A DNA stretch of 64,000 nucleotides from Lentzea atacamensis (GCF_003269295.1 NZ_QLTT01000014.1:62001-126000); one strand, 5' to 3'. Positions 24,503 to 33,263 are shown, counted from the first letter of the stretch. The notes: generated by a model from the letters alone, not told the origin. Made by a program: numbers and translations.

Positions 24503-25135
24503 ATGGACAGCGAGAACACCTGGTACGACGACGATCCAGGAAGCACGCCGGCCACAGTGCCGGTTACGGACAGCGTGGCCGCAGCCGACATGGCGGTGCC
24601 ACCCTGTGATCATCCGGAGATCGGCGAGCACGTCGACAAGATGGCCACCACAACGGAGTCCGCAACGCCGAGCGGACCGGACAACGGCCCCGACCTACCG
24701 GTGCCCGGCCGTCGCGCCGAGTCCGCGGCCAGCGCCAACGAGGTCGTGCAGCTCGCCGCTGTGCTGGACCTGTTCGGGCGGATGAAGCTGATCGAGGACG
24801 AAGACGGCGGCTGGAACGGCGGCGACACCGTCGACGCGCTGTCTGAGTGGTTCGCCGAGTTCGGCATCGACGTCGACGACGACGTGATCGCCGCCGCCCA
24901 GGAACTGAGCATGCCCTCGTGGCTCGCCAGCTTCATCAACAGCCAGACGCTCGACACGAACAGCCTCATCATCCACCTGAGCAGCGACAACACCAGCTGC
25001 ACCGACCTCACCCGCACCCACCTGACCACGCTGGTGCGCGCGCTCGGCGAGGGAACCACCACCACGGTGTACGACAACCCCGGCGAGCAGATCCTCCGCG
25101 TCAACCACGCCGACCTCGACCCGGTCATGTTCTAA
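24503..25135 (+). CDS. Hypothetical acidic protein
   Basis: 210 residues. The first 70 residues are low-complexity and acidic, probably disordered (STPATVPVTDSVAAADMAV). The remainder (VVQLAAVLDLFGRMKLIEDE, ALSEWFAEFGIDVDDDVI) is helical. No recognised domain. A terminator-like hairpin follows. Confidence 0.6.
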   Translation: MDSENTWYDDDPGSTPATVPVTDSVAAADMAVPPCDHPEIGEHVDKMATTTESATPSGPDNGPDLPVPGRRAESAASANEVVQLAAVLDLFGRMKLIEDEDGGWNGGDTVDALSEWFAEFGIDVDDDVIAAAQELSMPSWLASFINSQTLDTNSLIIHLSSDNTSCTDLTRTHLTTLVRALGEGTTTTVYDNPGEQILRVNHADLDPVMF

Positions 25136-25154
25136 CCCGACACCCCACTCCTTC

Positions 25155-25189
25155 ACGGCCCGTCAGCGTTCTCCGCGCTGGCGGGCCGT
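25155..25189 (+). terminator. Hairpin after the 24503 gene
   Basis: ACGGCCCGTCAGCG (25155-25168) pairs with CGCTGGCGGGCCGT (25176-25189) with one wobble pair and a 7-nt loop, 19 nt after the stop. It is followed by TCTCGT rather than a T-run. Confidence 0.6.
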
Positions 25190-25217
25190 TCTCGTGCTGC
25201 CCGAAGGACACCTCACC

Positions 25218-26168
25218 ATGCCCACCGCCATCACCCCCGACACTCGCCCGGTTCCGGCCCAGATCGCGGCCGCCATCGGCATCACCGCCGACACCGGCAC
25301 GGACTACCAGCTCACCGACGCCTACGGCGTCACCTACACCGGCGCGCCCGCCCACCTGGCGCTCGTGGCGCTCGCGCGGCGAGACCTCTCCCGCAACCTG
25401 TGCTCCGCCCCCGGCGTCCCGAGCGCCATCCGCGCTGCCGCGCGGCTGCTGATCGACTGGTTCACCAGCGAGCACACCGATCCGCTGCACGCGGCCGAGT
25501 TCGCCGCCCTGCCGCCCATGCGGGTCTGCGAACTCGTGGATTACCTGGTCGTGCACGGCAATCCCTCCGCGCTGAGCAAGGTCGGCCCGGAGGCGCTGCG
25601 CGCGTACACCGGTCACCTGCTCGACGACGACGTACCCAGCACGGAGCATCCGATGCCGCAGTTGGTCGACGCGGCACACCGGTCACTCGCGAACCCGGAC
25701 TCCCGCTGGGCACGACTGCAGGTCACCGCCACCGCCCCCAGCGGCGCCGAGACGGTCGCCGTGCCTATGGAACTCCAAGCCAGCGAGGAGATCTACTGGC
25801 AGTTCACCGCGGCGATCCCGGTGCCGGTCGCCGACCTGAACGCGTTGCTGCTGGACCCGGACTGGTCCATCGAGGACTACCTCCACGACCACCGCGAGCT
25901 GCTTGACCAGTACCTCACCTACCGCGACTCCCAGACCGAGCAGCCGCTGGAGATCCACGGCCGGCTCGCCCGTCCCAACGCCGCGATCGACGCTGTGGCC
26001 GCTCCCATGAAGGCCGAGCTGTTCTTCGTCGGCCCCGACCGCGACGCCGCGCTACGCACCGCGCCGTACGGCCACCGAGCCCTCGCCAAGCACGACGTCG
26101 GCGAGGGCGACCAGATCTTTCGCGTCAGCGTCGAGTTCGACCCCGACGCTGCCCACACCCTGGCCTGA
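25218..26168 (+). CDS. Hypothetical protein
   Basis: 316 residues from ATG 25218 (GAAGGACACCTCACC upstream). No recognised domain. The N-terminal 170 residues are mostly helical (AIRAAARLLIDWFTSEHTD, RVCELVDYLVVHGNPSALS); the C-terminal half alternates strands and short helices (RWARLQVTATAPSGAETVAV, AELFFVGPDRDAAL). Soluble, with no metal-binding pattern. Confidence 0.65.
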   Translation: MPTAITPDTRPVPAQIAAAIGITADTGTDYQLTDAYGVTYTGAPAHLALVALARRDLSRNLCSAPGVPSAIRAAARLLIDWFTSEHTDPLHAAEFAALPPMRVCELVDYLVVHGNPSALSKVGPEALRAYTGHLLDDDVPSTEHPMPQLVDAAHRSLANPDSRWARLQVTATAPSGAETVAVPMELQASEEIYWQFTAAIPVPVADLNALLLDPDWSIEDYLHDHRELLDQYLTYRDSQTEQPLEIHGRLARPNAAIDAVAAPMKAELFFVGPDRDAALRTAPYGHRALAKHDVGEGDQIFRVSVEFDPDAAHTLA

Positions 26169-26204
26169 CTCGCGCATCGCCGCCCGGCGACCGAAGGAGG
26201 CCCC

Positions 26205-26618
26205 GTGTCCCCCCTCGCCGTGCTCGTCGCCACCACCCGAACCCAAGGGCTGCACGGCGACGACTTCATCGGCTGCTCCCCCGACGAACTCGTCGATATC
26301 ACCTCGTCCTGCGACAACCCCGATCCTGACCGCGCCTGCCGCTGCTGCCGGGCCTTCACCGGCCTGGACACGCGGCAACCGACCAGCACCGCCGAGGTTG
26401 TCGAACGTGAGATGACCTGGAGCGACTACGTCGTCGCCCACCACACCAGCCTGCTGCGCGCCGGACTGCCCGACAACCGGACCGTGCGCGACTGGGCTTA
26501 CCAGGCCGCTCGCGACATCGCCCGCATCGCCGGCGCCTTTCCCGTCGGCACCGTCGTCGAACGCCGCGGCGACGACATCCACGAACGGCCGCCCGTCACC
26601 ACGGCGGCCACACAGTGA
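26205..26618 (+). CDS. Hypothetical cysteine-containing protein
   Basis: 137 residues, GTG after GAAGGAGGCCCC. A cysteine cluster at about residues 36-50 (SCDNPDPDRACRCCRAF) could bind zinc. The second half is a helical bundle (WAYQAARDIARIAGAF). The gene is 36 nt behind its upstream neighbour and probably co-transcribed with it. Confidence 0.6.
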   Translation: MSPLAVLVATTRTQGLHGDDFIGCSPDELVDITSSCDNPDPDRACRCCRAFTGLDTRQPTSTAEVVEREMTWSDYVVAHHTSLLRAGLPDNRTVRDWAYQAARDIARIAGAFPVGTVVERRGDDIHERPPVTTAATQ

Positions 26619-26674
26619 CGTGTTCCGCCACTTCTGTCCACAAGGGATCACCTCAGCCACTCGAAGGAGCCACC

Positions 26675-26923
26675 GTGACCGCTATCAAGCTCGCCGCCCA
26701 ACCCGGTCCGTCACCGCTGCTGCGCGCGATGTCCGGCCTTGCACCGCACGAACTGGAATCCCTCGTCCGCCTGGTGGTCACCACTGAGGTCCACTTCGAC
26801 CACGACCGCGAGCCGGAGGGCTCCGCATACCTGCTGGCCATGGACAAAAGTCCCGACGCCCTCACCGCGCGCGGTCTGGCGCTGGGCCTGGCGGCCGACT
26901 GTCTCGACCTGGACGAGAGCTGA
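26675..26923 (+). CDS. Small hypothetical protein
   Basis: 82 residues from GTG 26675, 6 nt after GAAGGAG. The same frame is open from 26615, overlapping the previous stop, but that start lacks a ribosome binding site. Helical and acidic (MSGLAPHELESLVRLVVTTE). No function can be assigned. Confidence 0.6.
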   Translation: MTAIKLAAQPGPSPLLRAMSGLAPHELESLVRLVVTTEVHFDHDREPEGSAYLLAMDKSPDALTARGLALGLAADCLDLDES

Positions 26924-27034
26924 GCCCGATACCCGCCTGGCACGGCTCCCGAACCCCAGGTGGTGGCCCGACGCCGCGCTCACGGGTCCACGTCCAGGAA
27001 TGACAGAGGTGAGTGGCAGCAACAACGTGCCCGT

Positions 27035-27153
27035 CCCGGTCTCGGTGGGGCGGCCGCACTCTGCGTTGGCACCGGGCCGGGCGCAAGCCAAATGCGGGCT
27101 TGCCCCCTTCCCCCGGTGCCAACGCGGGGCGAGTGCGCCCCACCGAGACCGGG
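27035..27153 (+). promoter_or_regulatory. Type A structured leader, copy 4 (ArdC gene)
   Basis: The best-formed copy. Outer stem CCCGGTCTCGGTGGGGC (27035-27051) with its exact complement (27137-27153), 17 pairs; GGCC bulge; GCACTC (27056-27061) with GAGTGC (27131-27136); middle GCGTTGGCACCGGG with CCCGGTGCCAACGC, 14 perfect pairs; inner GGGCGCAAGCC with GGCTTGCCCCC, one mismatch. It ends 67 nt before the ArdC start. The rest of the 297-nt gap shows nothing else. Confidence 0.8.
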
Positions 27154-27220
27154 GCTCACACGCTTCTGTTCAGAGGGGACCGACCACCCCTTTGGGCAGC
27201 AGAGACTGAGCGGAGGAAGC

Positions 27221-28354
27221 ATGTCCGACTCCCCAGCCCTCACCGCCGACAAGCCCACCGCGCCTGCGCCGGCCCGTCGACGCTCCCGCAAGCGCGAGTC
27301 GTCAGCCGCACGAGATGAGGTCGTCGAGGCCATGAAGGCCCGGCTCGACGCTGCGATCGCGGCCCTGGGCAACGAGGAGAAGTGGATCGAGACCCTCGAC
27401 CTCGTCGCGCAGTTCGGCGCCAGGTACTCGCTGGGCAACCAGCTCCTCATCCTCCTGGCCTGCCAGGCGCGTGGTTTCGCGCCCACGTTCGTGCAGTCCT
27501 TCAGCGCCTGGAAAGCGCAGGCCACGCACGACCCCGCCGTGTGCAAGGGCGCGAAACTGAAGTACTGCGGCTGCGACCTCAACGTGCCGCAGCGCCCTGC
27601 CGGATCCGACCCCGACGCTGCCTTCGGCATCCCGATCTGGAGACCGCGCAAGCGCAAGCTGACCAAGGAGGAGTGCGACAAGCACGAAGCCGACACCGGC
27701 AAGAAGATCGCGCGTGACGCGCACGGACGCAGCCTGAACCAGGTACTGGTCGGCTTCAAACCGGCCTATGTCTTCGACGCCTCGCAGCTCAAGCGGCCGC
27801 AGGACGCCGAGATCCCCGCGCCGCTCGCCGTGCGGCGGCGGATCAAGGTGCACGGGGCACGGCCCGAGCTGCTCACCGGCGACGACACCACCGGTGCGCT
27901 GGCCGACGTGATCGCGTTGATCGAAGCCTCGGGCATGGCGTTCAAGTACGTCGACCCCGCGACGCTGGGCGGCGCGAACGGCCGGACCGATGGCAGGACG
28001 GTGTGGGTACGCAACGACGTCTCCGACGCGCAGAAGGTCAAGACAGCGGTGCACGAGCTGGCCCACAAGTTGTGCGGCCACGTCGATCCTGACTACGGCT
28101 ACGCACGGCACCGCGGCAAGGCGGAGACCCAGGCCGAGTCGGTCGCCTACATCGTGTGCGGCGCATTGGGGCTGGACACTGGCAAGTACTCCGCGCCCTA
28201 CGTCAATTCCTGGGCCGAAGGTGATGTCCAGGTCATCCAGGCCGCGGCCGAGACGGTGCTCCGCGTGTCGAAGCAGATCCTCGCGGCCCTGGACCCTGCC
28301 GAGCTTTCCGACGCGGAGGACGAGCTCGCCGACGAGTTCCCCGCGGCGGCCTGA
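27221..28354 (+). CDS. ardC: ArdC-like antirestriction protein
   Basis: 377 residues from ATG 27221 (GCGGAGGAAGC upstream). N-terminal ArdC ssDNA-binding domain at about residues 30-170: IETLDLVAQFGARYSLGNQL, LACQARGFAPTFVQSFSAW, and VLVGFKPAYVFDASQL near 180. C-terminal zinc metallopeptidase domain with H278-E-L-A-H282 in VKTAVHELAHKLCGH and a downstream ETQAESVAYIVCGALGL helix supplying the third ligand. ArdC binds single-stranded DNA entering by conjugation and protects it from restriction enzymes. A basic tail (PARRRSRKRESS) precedes the domain. A truncated, inactive relative is at 21585. Confidence 0.85.
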   Translation: MSDSPALTADKPTAPAPARRRSRKRESSAARDEVVEAMKARLDAAIAALGNEEKWIETLDLVAQFGARYSLGNQLLILLACQARGFAPTFVQSFSAWKAQATHDPAVCKGAKLKYCGCDLNVPQRPAGSDPDAAFGIPIWRPRKRKLTKEECDKHEADTGKKIARDAHGRSLNQVLVGFKPAYVFDASQLKRPQDAEIPAPLAVRRRIKVHGARPELLTGDDTTGALADVIALIEASGMAFKYVDPATLGGANGRTDGRTVWVRNDVSDAQKVKTAVHELAHKLCGHVDPDYGYARHRGKAETQAESVAYIVCGALGLDTGKYSAPYVNSWAEGDVQVIQAAAETVLRVSKQILAALDPAELSDAEDELADEFPAAA

Positions 28355-28686
28355 ACGACAACCGCGGTCCGCGCGGCCCATCGTGCTGGGGTGCCGGTGG
28401 ATGTGCCCGGTAAAGGGCAACGTCTCGCGCGAACGCGGGACGTCCGACCACAGGCATCCACCGGCTGTCTGAGCCGGCCGGGGAAACCGAGCGGAATACC
28501 CGACCACCGGCCCGACCGCCCCAGCCTAGCGGTCCTGCCAGCTGCGGCCGCCGCCCCCTGAACCGCGTGGCCGGGGTGAACCAGCCACACCCCGGCCACG
28601 CACCCCAAGCCTTCTGGTCGTCCTGCGGTCCGCGCGCACCTGGTGGACCAGCCAGCCCGAACTGTTCTCGTGTAAGGGAGAACCGC
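28355..28686 (+). other. Long leader with two separate folds
   Basis: 332 nt, no gene supported. First fold: GCCGGTGGATG (28393-28403) with CATCCACCGGC (28455-28465), enclosing ACGTCTCGCG/CGCGGGACGT. Then the exact GAAACCGAGCGGA motif at 28483. Second fold: GCGTGGCCGGGGTG (28565-28578) with CACCCCGGCCACGC (28588-28601), 14 perfect pairs. The gene starts at 28687 after AAGGGAGAACCGC. The motif, usually placed at the ribosome binding site, is here 191 nt upstream, as if a second hairpin had been inserted. Confidence 0.55.
28483..28495 (+). repeat. GAAACCGAGCGGA leader motif
   Basis: Exact 13-mer, second of three copies (others at 24483 and 34030). It sits between two hairpins in the leader of the gene at 28687 and is followed by no start codon in good register. 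Confidence 0.6.
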
Positions 28687-29136
28687 ATGTCCGGAACCGA
28701 CCTCGTCGTGTTCGACACCAGCGTTTCGATCCCACCCCCGCTGTCCCTGCAGGTGCGGCGCTGCCCCTTGGATTCCTACCTGTCCGTGATCGTCATCGGG
28801 CCGCTCGGCGCCGTCGAACTGCAGGTCCGCCCCGAACTACTCCACTCGCCCGGTGGCGGCATGTCACTGGAGTACCACTCCCGCCAACCGAGACTCTGCG
28901 CGGACACCGAAATGGCCGACTGCGAGGTGCTGGGCGGCGATACCTGCTTCCCCGACGGCATCACAGGAGGTACTCAGTCGACCTTTGAGCCGTGGTTTCG
29001 CGCCCGCGACGGCCAAGCCGTCGTCGACGAGTTGGTCCGCCGCTACCTCGCGACCAGCTGGGCTGTCCATGACGAGCAGGCCGTCGCACTCGAACCCGGC
29101 CTGTACCTGCCTTCCACCGGGGAGGTGTCGCCGTGA
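28687..29136 (+). CDS. Hypothetical protein
   Basis: 149 residues from ATG 28687 (GGGAGAACCGC). No recognised domain. Contains a strand-rich start (DLVVFDTSVSIPPPLSLQV) and a helical end (AVVDELVRRYLATSWAVHDE). It overlaps the next gene by GTGA and forms the first member of a three-gene packet. Confidence 0.6.
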   Translation: MSGTDLVVFDTSVSIPPPLSLQVRRCPLDSYLSVIVIGPLGAVELQVRPELLHSPGGGMSLEYHSRQPRLCADTEMADCEVLGGDTCFPDGITGGTQSTFEPWFRARDGQAVVDELVRRYLATSWAVHDEQAVALEPGLYLPSTGEVSP

Positions 29137-29570
29137 GCCCGATCCGCGGCTACCGCGAACCGCTGCGGCACCGTCTGCGCCTGGTGCAGGTCGGTATGGC
29201 CGGCAATGTCTCCGCGGCCGTTGTCCTCCTCAACGGCATGCGCGGCTTGTGGGAGATCGTCAGCAGCGTCCCGCTGGAGGACTTCCTGTCTCGCCCGAAC
29301 TTGGAGATCCCTGACGGCACACCACTGATCCGGCTGGACCTCACCGGCGAGGACGTCTACTTCGACCGCGTCTCGCACGGCCCGTACTGGGATGGCAACC
29401 TGCGCGCAGGCCACGTCCACCCGTCGCTGCTGGGCGAGCCTCGTCGTTACGACGGCGAGCCGTGGACGGCGATGCGAGGCTGGTATGTCGCCCCCGACGT
29501 CTACGCGGCGCTCGCCCCTGCCGCAGGCGTGGTGGTCCACCGTCTCACCGGCCGCGACGAGAAACCGTGA
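29133..29570 (+). CDS. Hypothetical protein
   Basis: 145 residues, GTG overlapping the previous stop and itself overlapping the next start (GTGA). No recognised domain; the mixed pattern (RLVQVGMAGNVSAAVVLLNG, LIRLDLTGEDVYFDR) suggests a small alpha/beta protein. Middle gene of a coupled trio. Confidence 0.6.
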   Translation: MSPIRGYREPLRHRLRLVQVGMAGNVSAAVVLLNGMRGLWEIVSSVPLEDFLSRPNLEIPDGTPLIRLDLTGEDVYFDRVSHGPYWDGNLRAGHVHPSLLGEPRRYDGEPWTAMRGWYVAPDVYAALAPAAGVVVHRLTGRDEKP

Positions 29571-30250
29571 CCAGGCAGCAGAAGACCTCGCTGCTGACCA
29601 TCGTCCCGGTGACTTTCGAGCAGGCGTGCGAGTTCGTCACCGACTACCACCGGCACCTGCCTCCCCCGCCCGGCCACAAGTTCAGTGCCGGCGTCGTCCA
29701 CGTGGCGAGCGAGACGCTGGCCGGGGTCGTGATCGTCGGCCGCCCGGTCGCCCAGCACTTCGACGACGGCCAGACGCTCGAGGTCGTGCGCACCGCGACC
29801 GACGGCACTCGCAACGCCTGCAGCGCGCTCTACGCGACCGCATGGCGCGCCGCGCAGGCCCTGGGATACACCCGGCTGATCACCTACACCCAGCCCGACA
29901 GCGGCGAGAACGGTGCAAGCCTGCGTGCGGCCGTATGGATCGTGGTTGCGCACCGGCGCCCCCACGCCGGGTGGAACCGCCCCTCGCGGCCGCGCACAGA
30001 TCACGGCTCCGCCAGCGTTCAGCGCACGCTGTGGGAGGCGCCGCAGGCCTCCCCGCCGCCGCCCGAGGCTGTCGCATCCCTGCTCGCGGCCCACTGCTGC
30101 AGGGAATGCGGTACCGATGTCGGCCGAGCCGCGCTCAGCCGGCACCAGGGTATGTGCCGTGCCTGCCTCGGTGGCGCCGAGCAGGCAAGCCTGGAGTTCT
30201 ACGACCTCAGCGTCGACGAGCTGTATCCGCGACCAGCGAATCACTCCTGA
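29567..30250 (+). CDS. XF1762-family protein with C-terminal zinc motif
   Basis: 227 residues from GTG 29567. Residues about 8-145 match the phage-associated XF1762 family, probably a GNAT-like fold: FEQACEFVTDYHRHLPPPPG, then VVIVGRPVAQHFDDGQTLEV, TDGTRNACSALYATAWRAA and YTRLITYTQPDSGENGASLR. The reaction is unknown. The C-terminal part carries CCRECGTD and CRACL, a probable zinc ribbon not found in the basic family. Last gene of a coupled trio; an IS110-family element follows. Confidence 0.75.
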   Translation: MTRQQKTSLLTIVPVTFEQACEFVTDYHRHLPPPPGHKFSAGVVHVASETLAGVVIVGRPVAQHFDDGQTLEVVRTATDGTRNACSALYATAWRAAQALGYTRLITYTQPDSGENGASLRAAVWIVVAHRRPHAGWNRPSRPRTDHGSASVQRTLWEAPQASPPPPEAVASLLAAHCCRECGTDVGRAALSRHQGMCRACLGGAEQASLEFYDLSVDELYPRPANHS

Positions 30251-30405
30251 TCCACCGCACCTGGCTCGTGCGGCGCCCGGCATGAAGCCGGTCCGCCAGG
30301 CCGTCCTGCGCGCCCGCGCCACTCACCCTTCGCCGACCTCCTTCCTGTTGGTGCGCCACCGCAGCCGAACTCGGCGTCCTGAAAGACATCCCAGGAGCTG
30401 AAATG

Positions 30406-31632
30406 TCAAGCCGCGACGTTCTCGGCGTGATGCGACCAGGCGGTCGTCTCGTCGTAGAGGGTGCCGGTTTTGAGGCAGCCGTGCAGGATGCCGACCAACC
30501 GGTTCGCCAGCTGGCGCAGGGCGGCGTTGTGCCCTGCGCCGCGGGCGCGCTGCCGGTCGTAGTAGGCGCGTGCTCCGGGCGAGGTTTTCAGCGCGCCGAA
30601 CGCCTGGGACATCAGCGCGTCGATCAGCCGGTCGTTGTGGATGAAGCGGGCCAGGGCGACCTTCTTCCTGCCCGACGCGCGGGTGATCGGGGAGGTGCCC
30701 GCGTAGTTCTTGCGGGCCTTGGCACAGGCGTAACGGCCGGGGTCGTCGCCGAACTCTGCGAGCACCCGAGCGCTGAGGATCGGTCCCAGACCGGGCTGGG
30801 ACCCGATGATCTCAGCGGCCGGGTGCTGCCCAAAATGGGCCTCCACCTGCCCCTGCAAGGTCTTCACCTGCGTGTTGAGCGTGGCCAGGACCGCGATGAG
30901 CGCCTGGACCGAGGCGGCGTAGGCCTCCGCCACGATCTCGGGCCGGCCGAGATGCCCGGTCCGCAGCGCGGCCTGGATCAGGCTGGCTTTCTCCGCGATG
31001 TTCTTGCGGCGCGCGCGTTTGAGCACGCCGCTGATCTGGGCGATCGTCAGCCGGGCGGCCCGCGCTGGAGTGGAGGCTTTGGCCAGCAGTTCCAGGGTGT
31101 CGGCGGCGTCGAGGTCCTCGAACGCGTCCAGTGCGGCGGGGAAGTAGTCGAGCAGGGCGTGCCGCAGTCGCTGGGTGTGACGGGTGCGTTCCCAGATCAG
31201 CGTCTTGTGGATGCGGGCCAGGACCTTGATCGCTTCGGCCTCGGAGCTGTCCCCGGCGACCGGCCGCAGTTCGTGGGAGTGGGTGCGGGCCATGTCCGCC
31301 AGCACGTGCGCGTCACCGGCGTCGCTCTTGGCGCCCGACACTCCCAGCCGGTCGCGGAACCTGGCCGCCTGCAACGGGTTGACCGCCAGCACCGTGTAGC
31401 CGGCCGCGACCAGCGCCGCCACCCACGGGCCCCGGTCGGTCTCAATCCCGACCAGCACCTCCACGTCCTCGTCGTCGGTCTCGCCGAGCTGCTCGCCGAT
31501 CATCGCGTGCAGCCGGGCCATCCCCGCCACGCCCTCGGGCAGCCGGGCCTTGGCCAGCCGGCGACCCGTGCCGTCCATCAGCTCGACGTCGTGATGGTCC
31601 TCGGCCCAGTCATCCCCCACGAACAGCCGCAA
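30406..31632 (-). CDS. IS110-family transposase
   Basis: 408 residues from a TTG preceded by GGGAGG. N-terminal RuvC-like DEDD domain: D7/D8 in FVGDDWAEDHH, E in VLVGIETDRGPW at about 64, and two Asp in KSDAGDAHVLAD at about 102-108. C-terminal Transposase_20 domain: GSQPGLGPILSARVLAEFGD and YAGTSPITRASGRKK, which holds the catalytic serine of the family. Full length and apparently intact. It is the only minus-strand gene between 4.9 and 48.3 kb and separates the XF1762 gene from the PP-loop gene. Confidence 0.9.
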   Translation of the reverse strand: MRLFVGDDWAEDHHDVELMDGTGRRLAKARLPEGVAGMARLHAMIGEQLGETDDEDVEVLVGIETDRGPWVAALVAAGYTVLAVNPLQAARFRDRLGVSGAKSDAGDAHVLADMARTHSHELRPVAGDSSEAEAIKVLARIHKTLIWERTRHTQRLRHALLDYFPAALDAFEDLDAADTLELLAKASTPARAARLTIAQISGVLKRARRKNIAEKASLIQAALRTGHLGRPEIVAEAYAASVQALIAVLATLNTQVKTLQGQVEAHFGQHPAAEIIGSQPGLGPILSARVLAEFGDDPGRYACAKARKNYAGTSPITRASGRKKVALARFIHNDRLIDALMSQAFGALKTSPGARAYYDRQRARGAGHNAALRQLANRLVGILHGCLKTGTLYDETTAWSHHAENVAA

Positions 31633-31871
31633 CGGCCCTCCCGCTCTCGATCTCGATCTCCTTGTGCAGCCCGCGGGAGAACCATCAGCGACCTAATCAA
31701 GCAGTGCTTCCCGCCACGAACACGCGGGGCACGACATCCCAGCAGCGATCGACTCTCCCGGCCCACCGGCAGGGGCACTGTCTTTCAGCAGGACTCAGGC
31801 GTCCAGGACAAAAGAGTGCTCACCCGCCGGCCGGCTACCACCAGGAGTGTGCCGGATGGCCACTCCCAGAA
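31633..31871 (-). ncRNA. Candidate bridge RNA region of the IS110 element
   Basis: In IS110-group elements a bridge RNA that specifies donor and target is encoded in the long non-coding end upstream of the transposase. Here that end is about 240 nt, long enough for such an RNA, and read on the minus strand it contains several potential stems. I have not derived the guide loops. The call rests on family knowledge and position. Confidence 0.4.
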
Positions 31872-31886
31872 CTGATTAGGACTTCC

Positions 31887-32693
31887 ATGAACATCTCCGT
31901 GCCACTGGAGGTGAGCACGCCCGACTTGGCGTCCTACGACGTCATCCTCATCAACTCAAGTGCGGGCAAGGACTCACAGGCGATGCTCACGCACGTCGTC
32001 GAGCAGTGCGACGCGGCCGGAGTCGGCCGCTGGCGGATCATCGTCGTCCACGCGGACCTTGGTCGCGTCGAGTGGCCGGGCACGTTGGACCTCGCCCGGC
32101 GACATGCCGAGGCCTATGGCCTGTACTTCGAGGTCGTCCGCCGCGAGCTCGGCGATCTGCTGGATCAGATCGCGCAGCGTGGCAAGTTTCCGTCCGCCAC
32201 CGCGCGCTACTGCACCAGTGATCACAAGACCGCGCAGGTCGCCAAGCTGATGACGCGACTCGCGAAAGCCCACCGGCGCCGCAACCCCAGCACGTTGTTC
32301 CGTCCGATCCGGATCCTCAACTGCCTTGGCATCCGCGCCGAGGAGTCCCACGCCCGCGCCAAGAAGGTCCCATTCGGACCCGACAAGGCGGCGACCAACA
32401 GCCGCCGGATCGTCGACCGCTGGCTGCCCATCTTCACCTGGACCCAAGACCAGGTGTGGACGACCATCCGCCGCTCCGGGCTGCCCCACCATCCCGCCTA
32501 CGACCTCGGCATGCCGCGGCTGTCGTGTGTGTTCTGCGTGCTGGCCGGATCGAAGGAACTGGTTCTCGCCGCACAGCACAACCCCGCACTGGCCGAGGAG
32601 TACGCCGCAGTCGAACAGCGGATCGGCCACACCTTCAAAGCCGATCTCAGCATGGCCGAGATCCTGCGACGTGCAAAGGAACCTGTCCGATGA
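31887..32693 (+). CDS. PAPS reductase-like PP-loop protein
   Basis: 268 residues from ATG 31887 (TTAGGACTTCC upstream); the longer open frame runs into the IS end. PP-loop SSAGKDSQA at about residues 23-31. Further family marks: VHADLGRVEWPGTLDLARRH, a CTSDHK block near 112, RILNCLGIRAEESHARAKK near 144, and CVFCVLAGSKELVLAA near 213, as in phage and DndC-like members of the phosphoadenosine phosphosulfate reductase family. The substrate is unknown. It overlaps the next gene by ATGA. It is not closely similar to the other PP-loop gene at 9272. Confidence 0.8.
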   Translation: MNISVPLEVSTPDLASYDVILINSSAGKDSQAMLTHVVEQCDAAGVGRWRIIVVHADLGRVEWPGTLDLARRHAEAYGLYFEVVRRELGDLLDQIAQRGKFPSATARYCTSDHKTAQVAKLMTRLAKAHRRRNPSTLFRPIRILNCLGIRAEESHARAKKVPFGPDKAATNSRRIVDRWLPIFTWTQDQVWTTIRRSGLPHHPAYDLGMPRLSCVFCVLAGSKELVLAAQHNPALAEEYAAVEQRIGHTFKADLSMAEILRRAKEPVR

Positions 32694-33046
32694 GCCCCCC
32701 GGCACAGATCTCCGACGACGTCTCGACCGCCACAGCCACGTCTGTGCTCTCGCGGTCCGGCCTACCGAACATCGTCATCCGCCTGAAGGCCCAGTCCGGG
32801 ATCTACGCGAAGGTCGCGGGGGACCTCGACTCCGTGCTCGACACGGCCGCTGAGCAGCCGGCGGAGTGGCTCGCAGCCGTGGCCCGCGAACTGCACGCGC
32901 GGTACGTGACCGCGATGCAGGAGTGCGCGGACGAAGCGGACCGGCTACTGGCTCTGCACCGTGATCGCCAAGCCGGCTCGGCGCGTGAAGCGCCGCCCTC
33001 GGCCGCGAGGCCCGGCAACTCGGCGCGGCATTCGCCATGCCCCTGA
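32690..33046 (+). CDS. Hypothetical protein coupled to the PP-loop gene
   Basis: 118 residues; ATG overlaps the stop of the PP-loop gene. The central 60 residues form a helical stretch (YAKVAGDLDSVLDTAAEQPA, ARYVTAMQECADEADRLLAL), the ends look disordered. No recognised domain. The tight coupling suggests a partner of the PP-loop enzyme. Confidence 0.6.
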   Translation: MSPPAQISDDVSTATATSVLSRSGLPNIVIRLKAQSGIYAKVAGDLDSVLDTAAEQPAEWLAAVARELHARYVTAMQECADEADRLLALHRDRQAGSAREAPPSAARPGNSARHSPCP

Positions 33047-33080
33047 GCAGCGCATCACCTCGTGATAGGGAAACAGCATC

Positions 33081-33263
33081 ATGCCCGAACCTGCCGACAC
33101 ACTGTCCCTGCTCTTTGCCAACGCCACGCCGGAGGAGGACACCGTCATCCGCATAGTGGCGCTGCGCGCCGGCCTCCTGATCCGCTGCGCCTGCGGCTGC
33201 TACAACACCACCTCCGATCGGCACTGCGTCAGCTGCGAGATCCCGGTCGTGACCAGTGACTGA
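33081..33263 (+). CDS. Small cysteine-rich protein
   Basis: 60 residues, ATG after AGGGAAACAGCATC. Contains CACGCYNT and CVSC, a zinc-ribbon-like arrangement at about residues 37-52. Overlaps the next gene (GTGACTGA), so the two are coupled. Confidence 0.6.
   Translation: MPEPADTLSLLFANATPEEDTVIRIVALRAGLLIRCACGCYNTTSDRHCVSCEIPVVTSD

Larger units (their letters stand above)
30398..31873 (-). mobile_element. IS110-family insertion sequence
   Basis: Ends inferred, not proven. The transposase stop is close to one end and a non-coding stretch of about 240 nt precedes its start, as in the IS110 group. A CTGA occurs at both suggested junctions (CCAGGAG-CT-GAAATG at 30398 and CCCAGAA-CT-GATTAGG at 31872), consistent with a CT core dinucleotide. 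Removing the element would place GGAGCTGATTAGGACTTCC directly before the ATG at 31887. No terminal inverted repeats were expected or seen. Confidence 0.6.
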
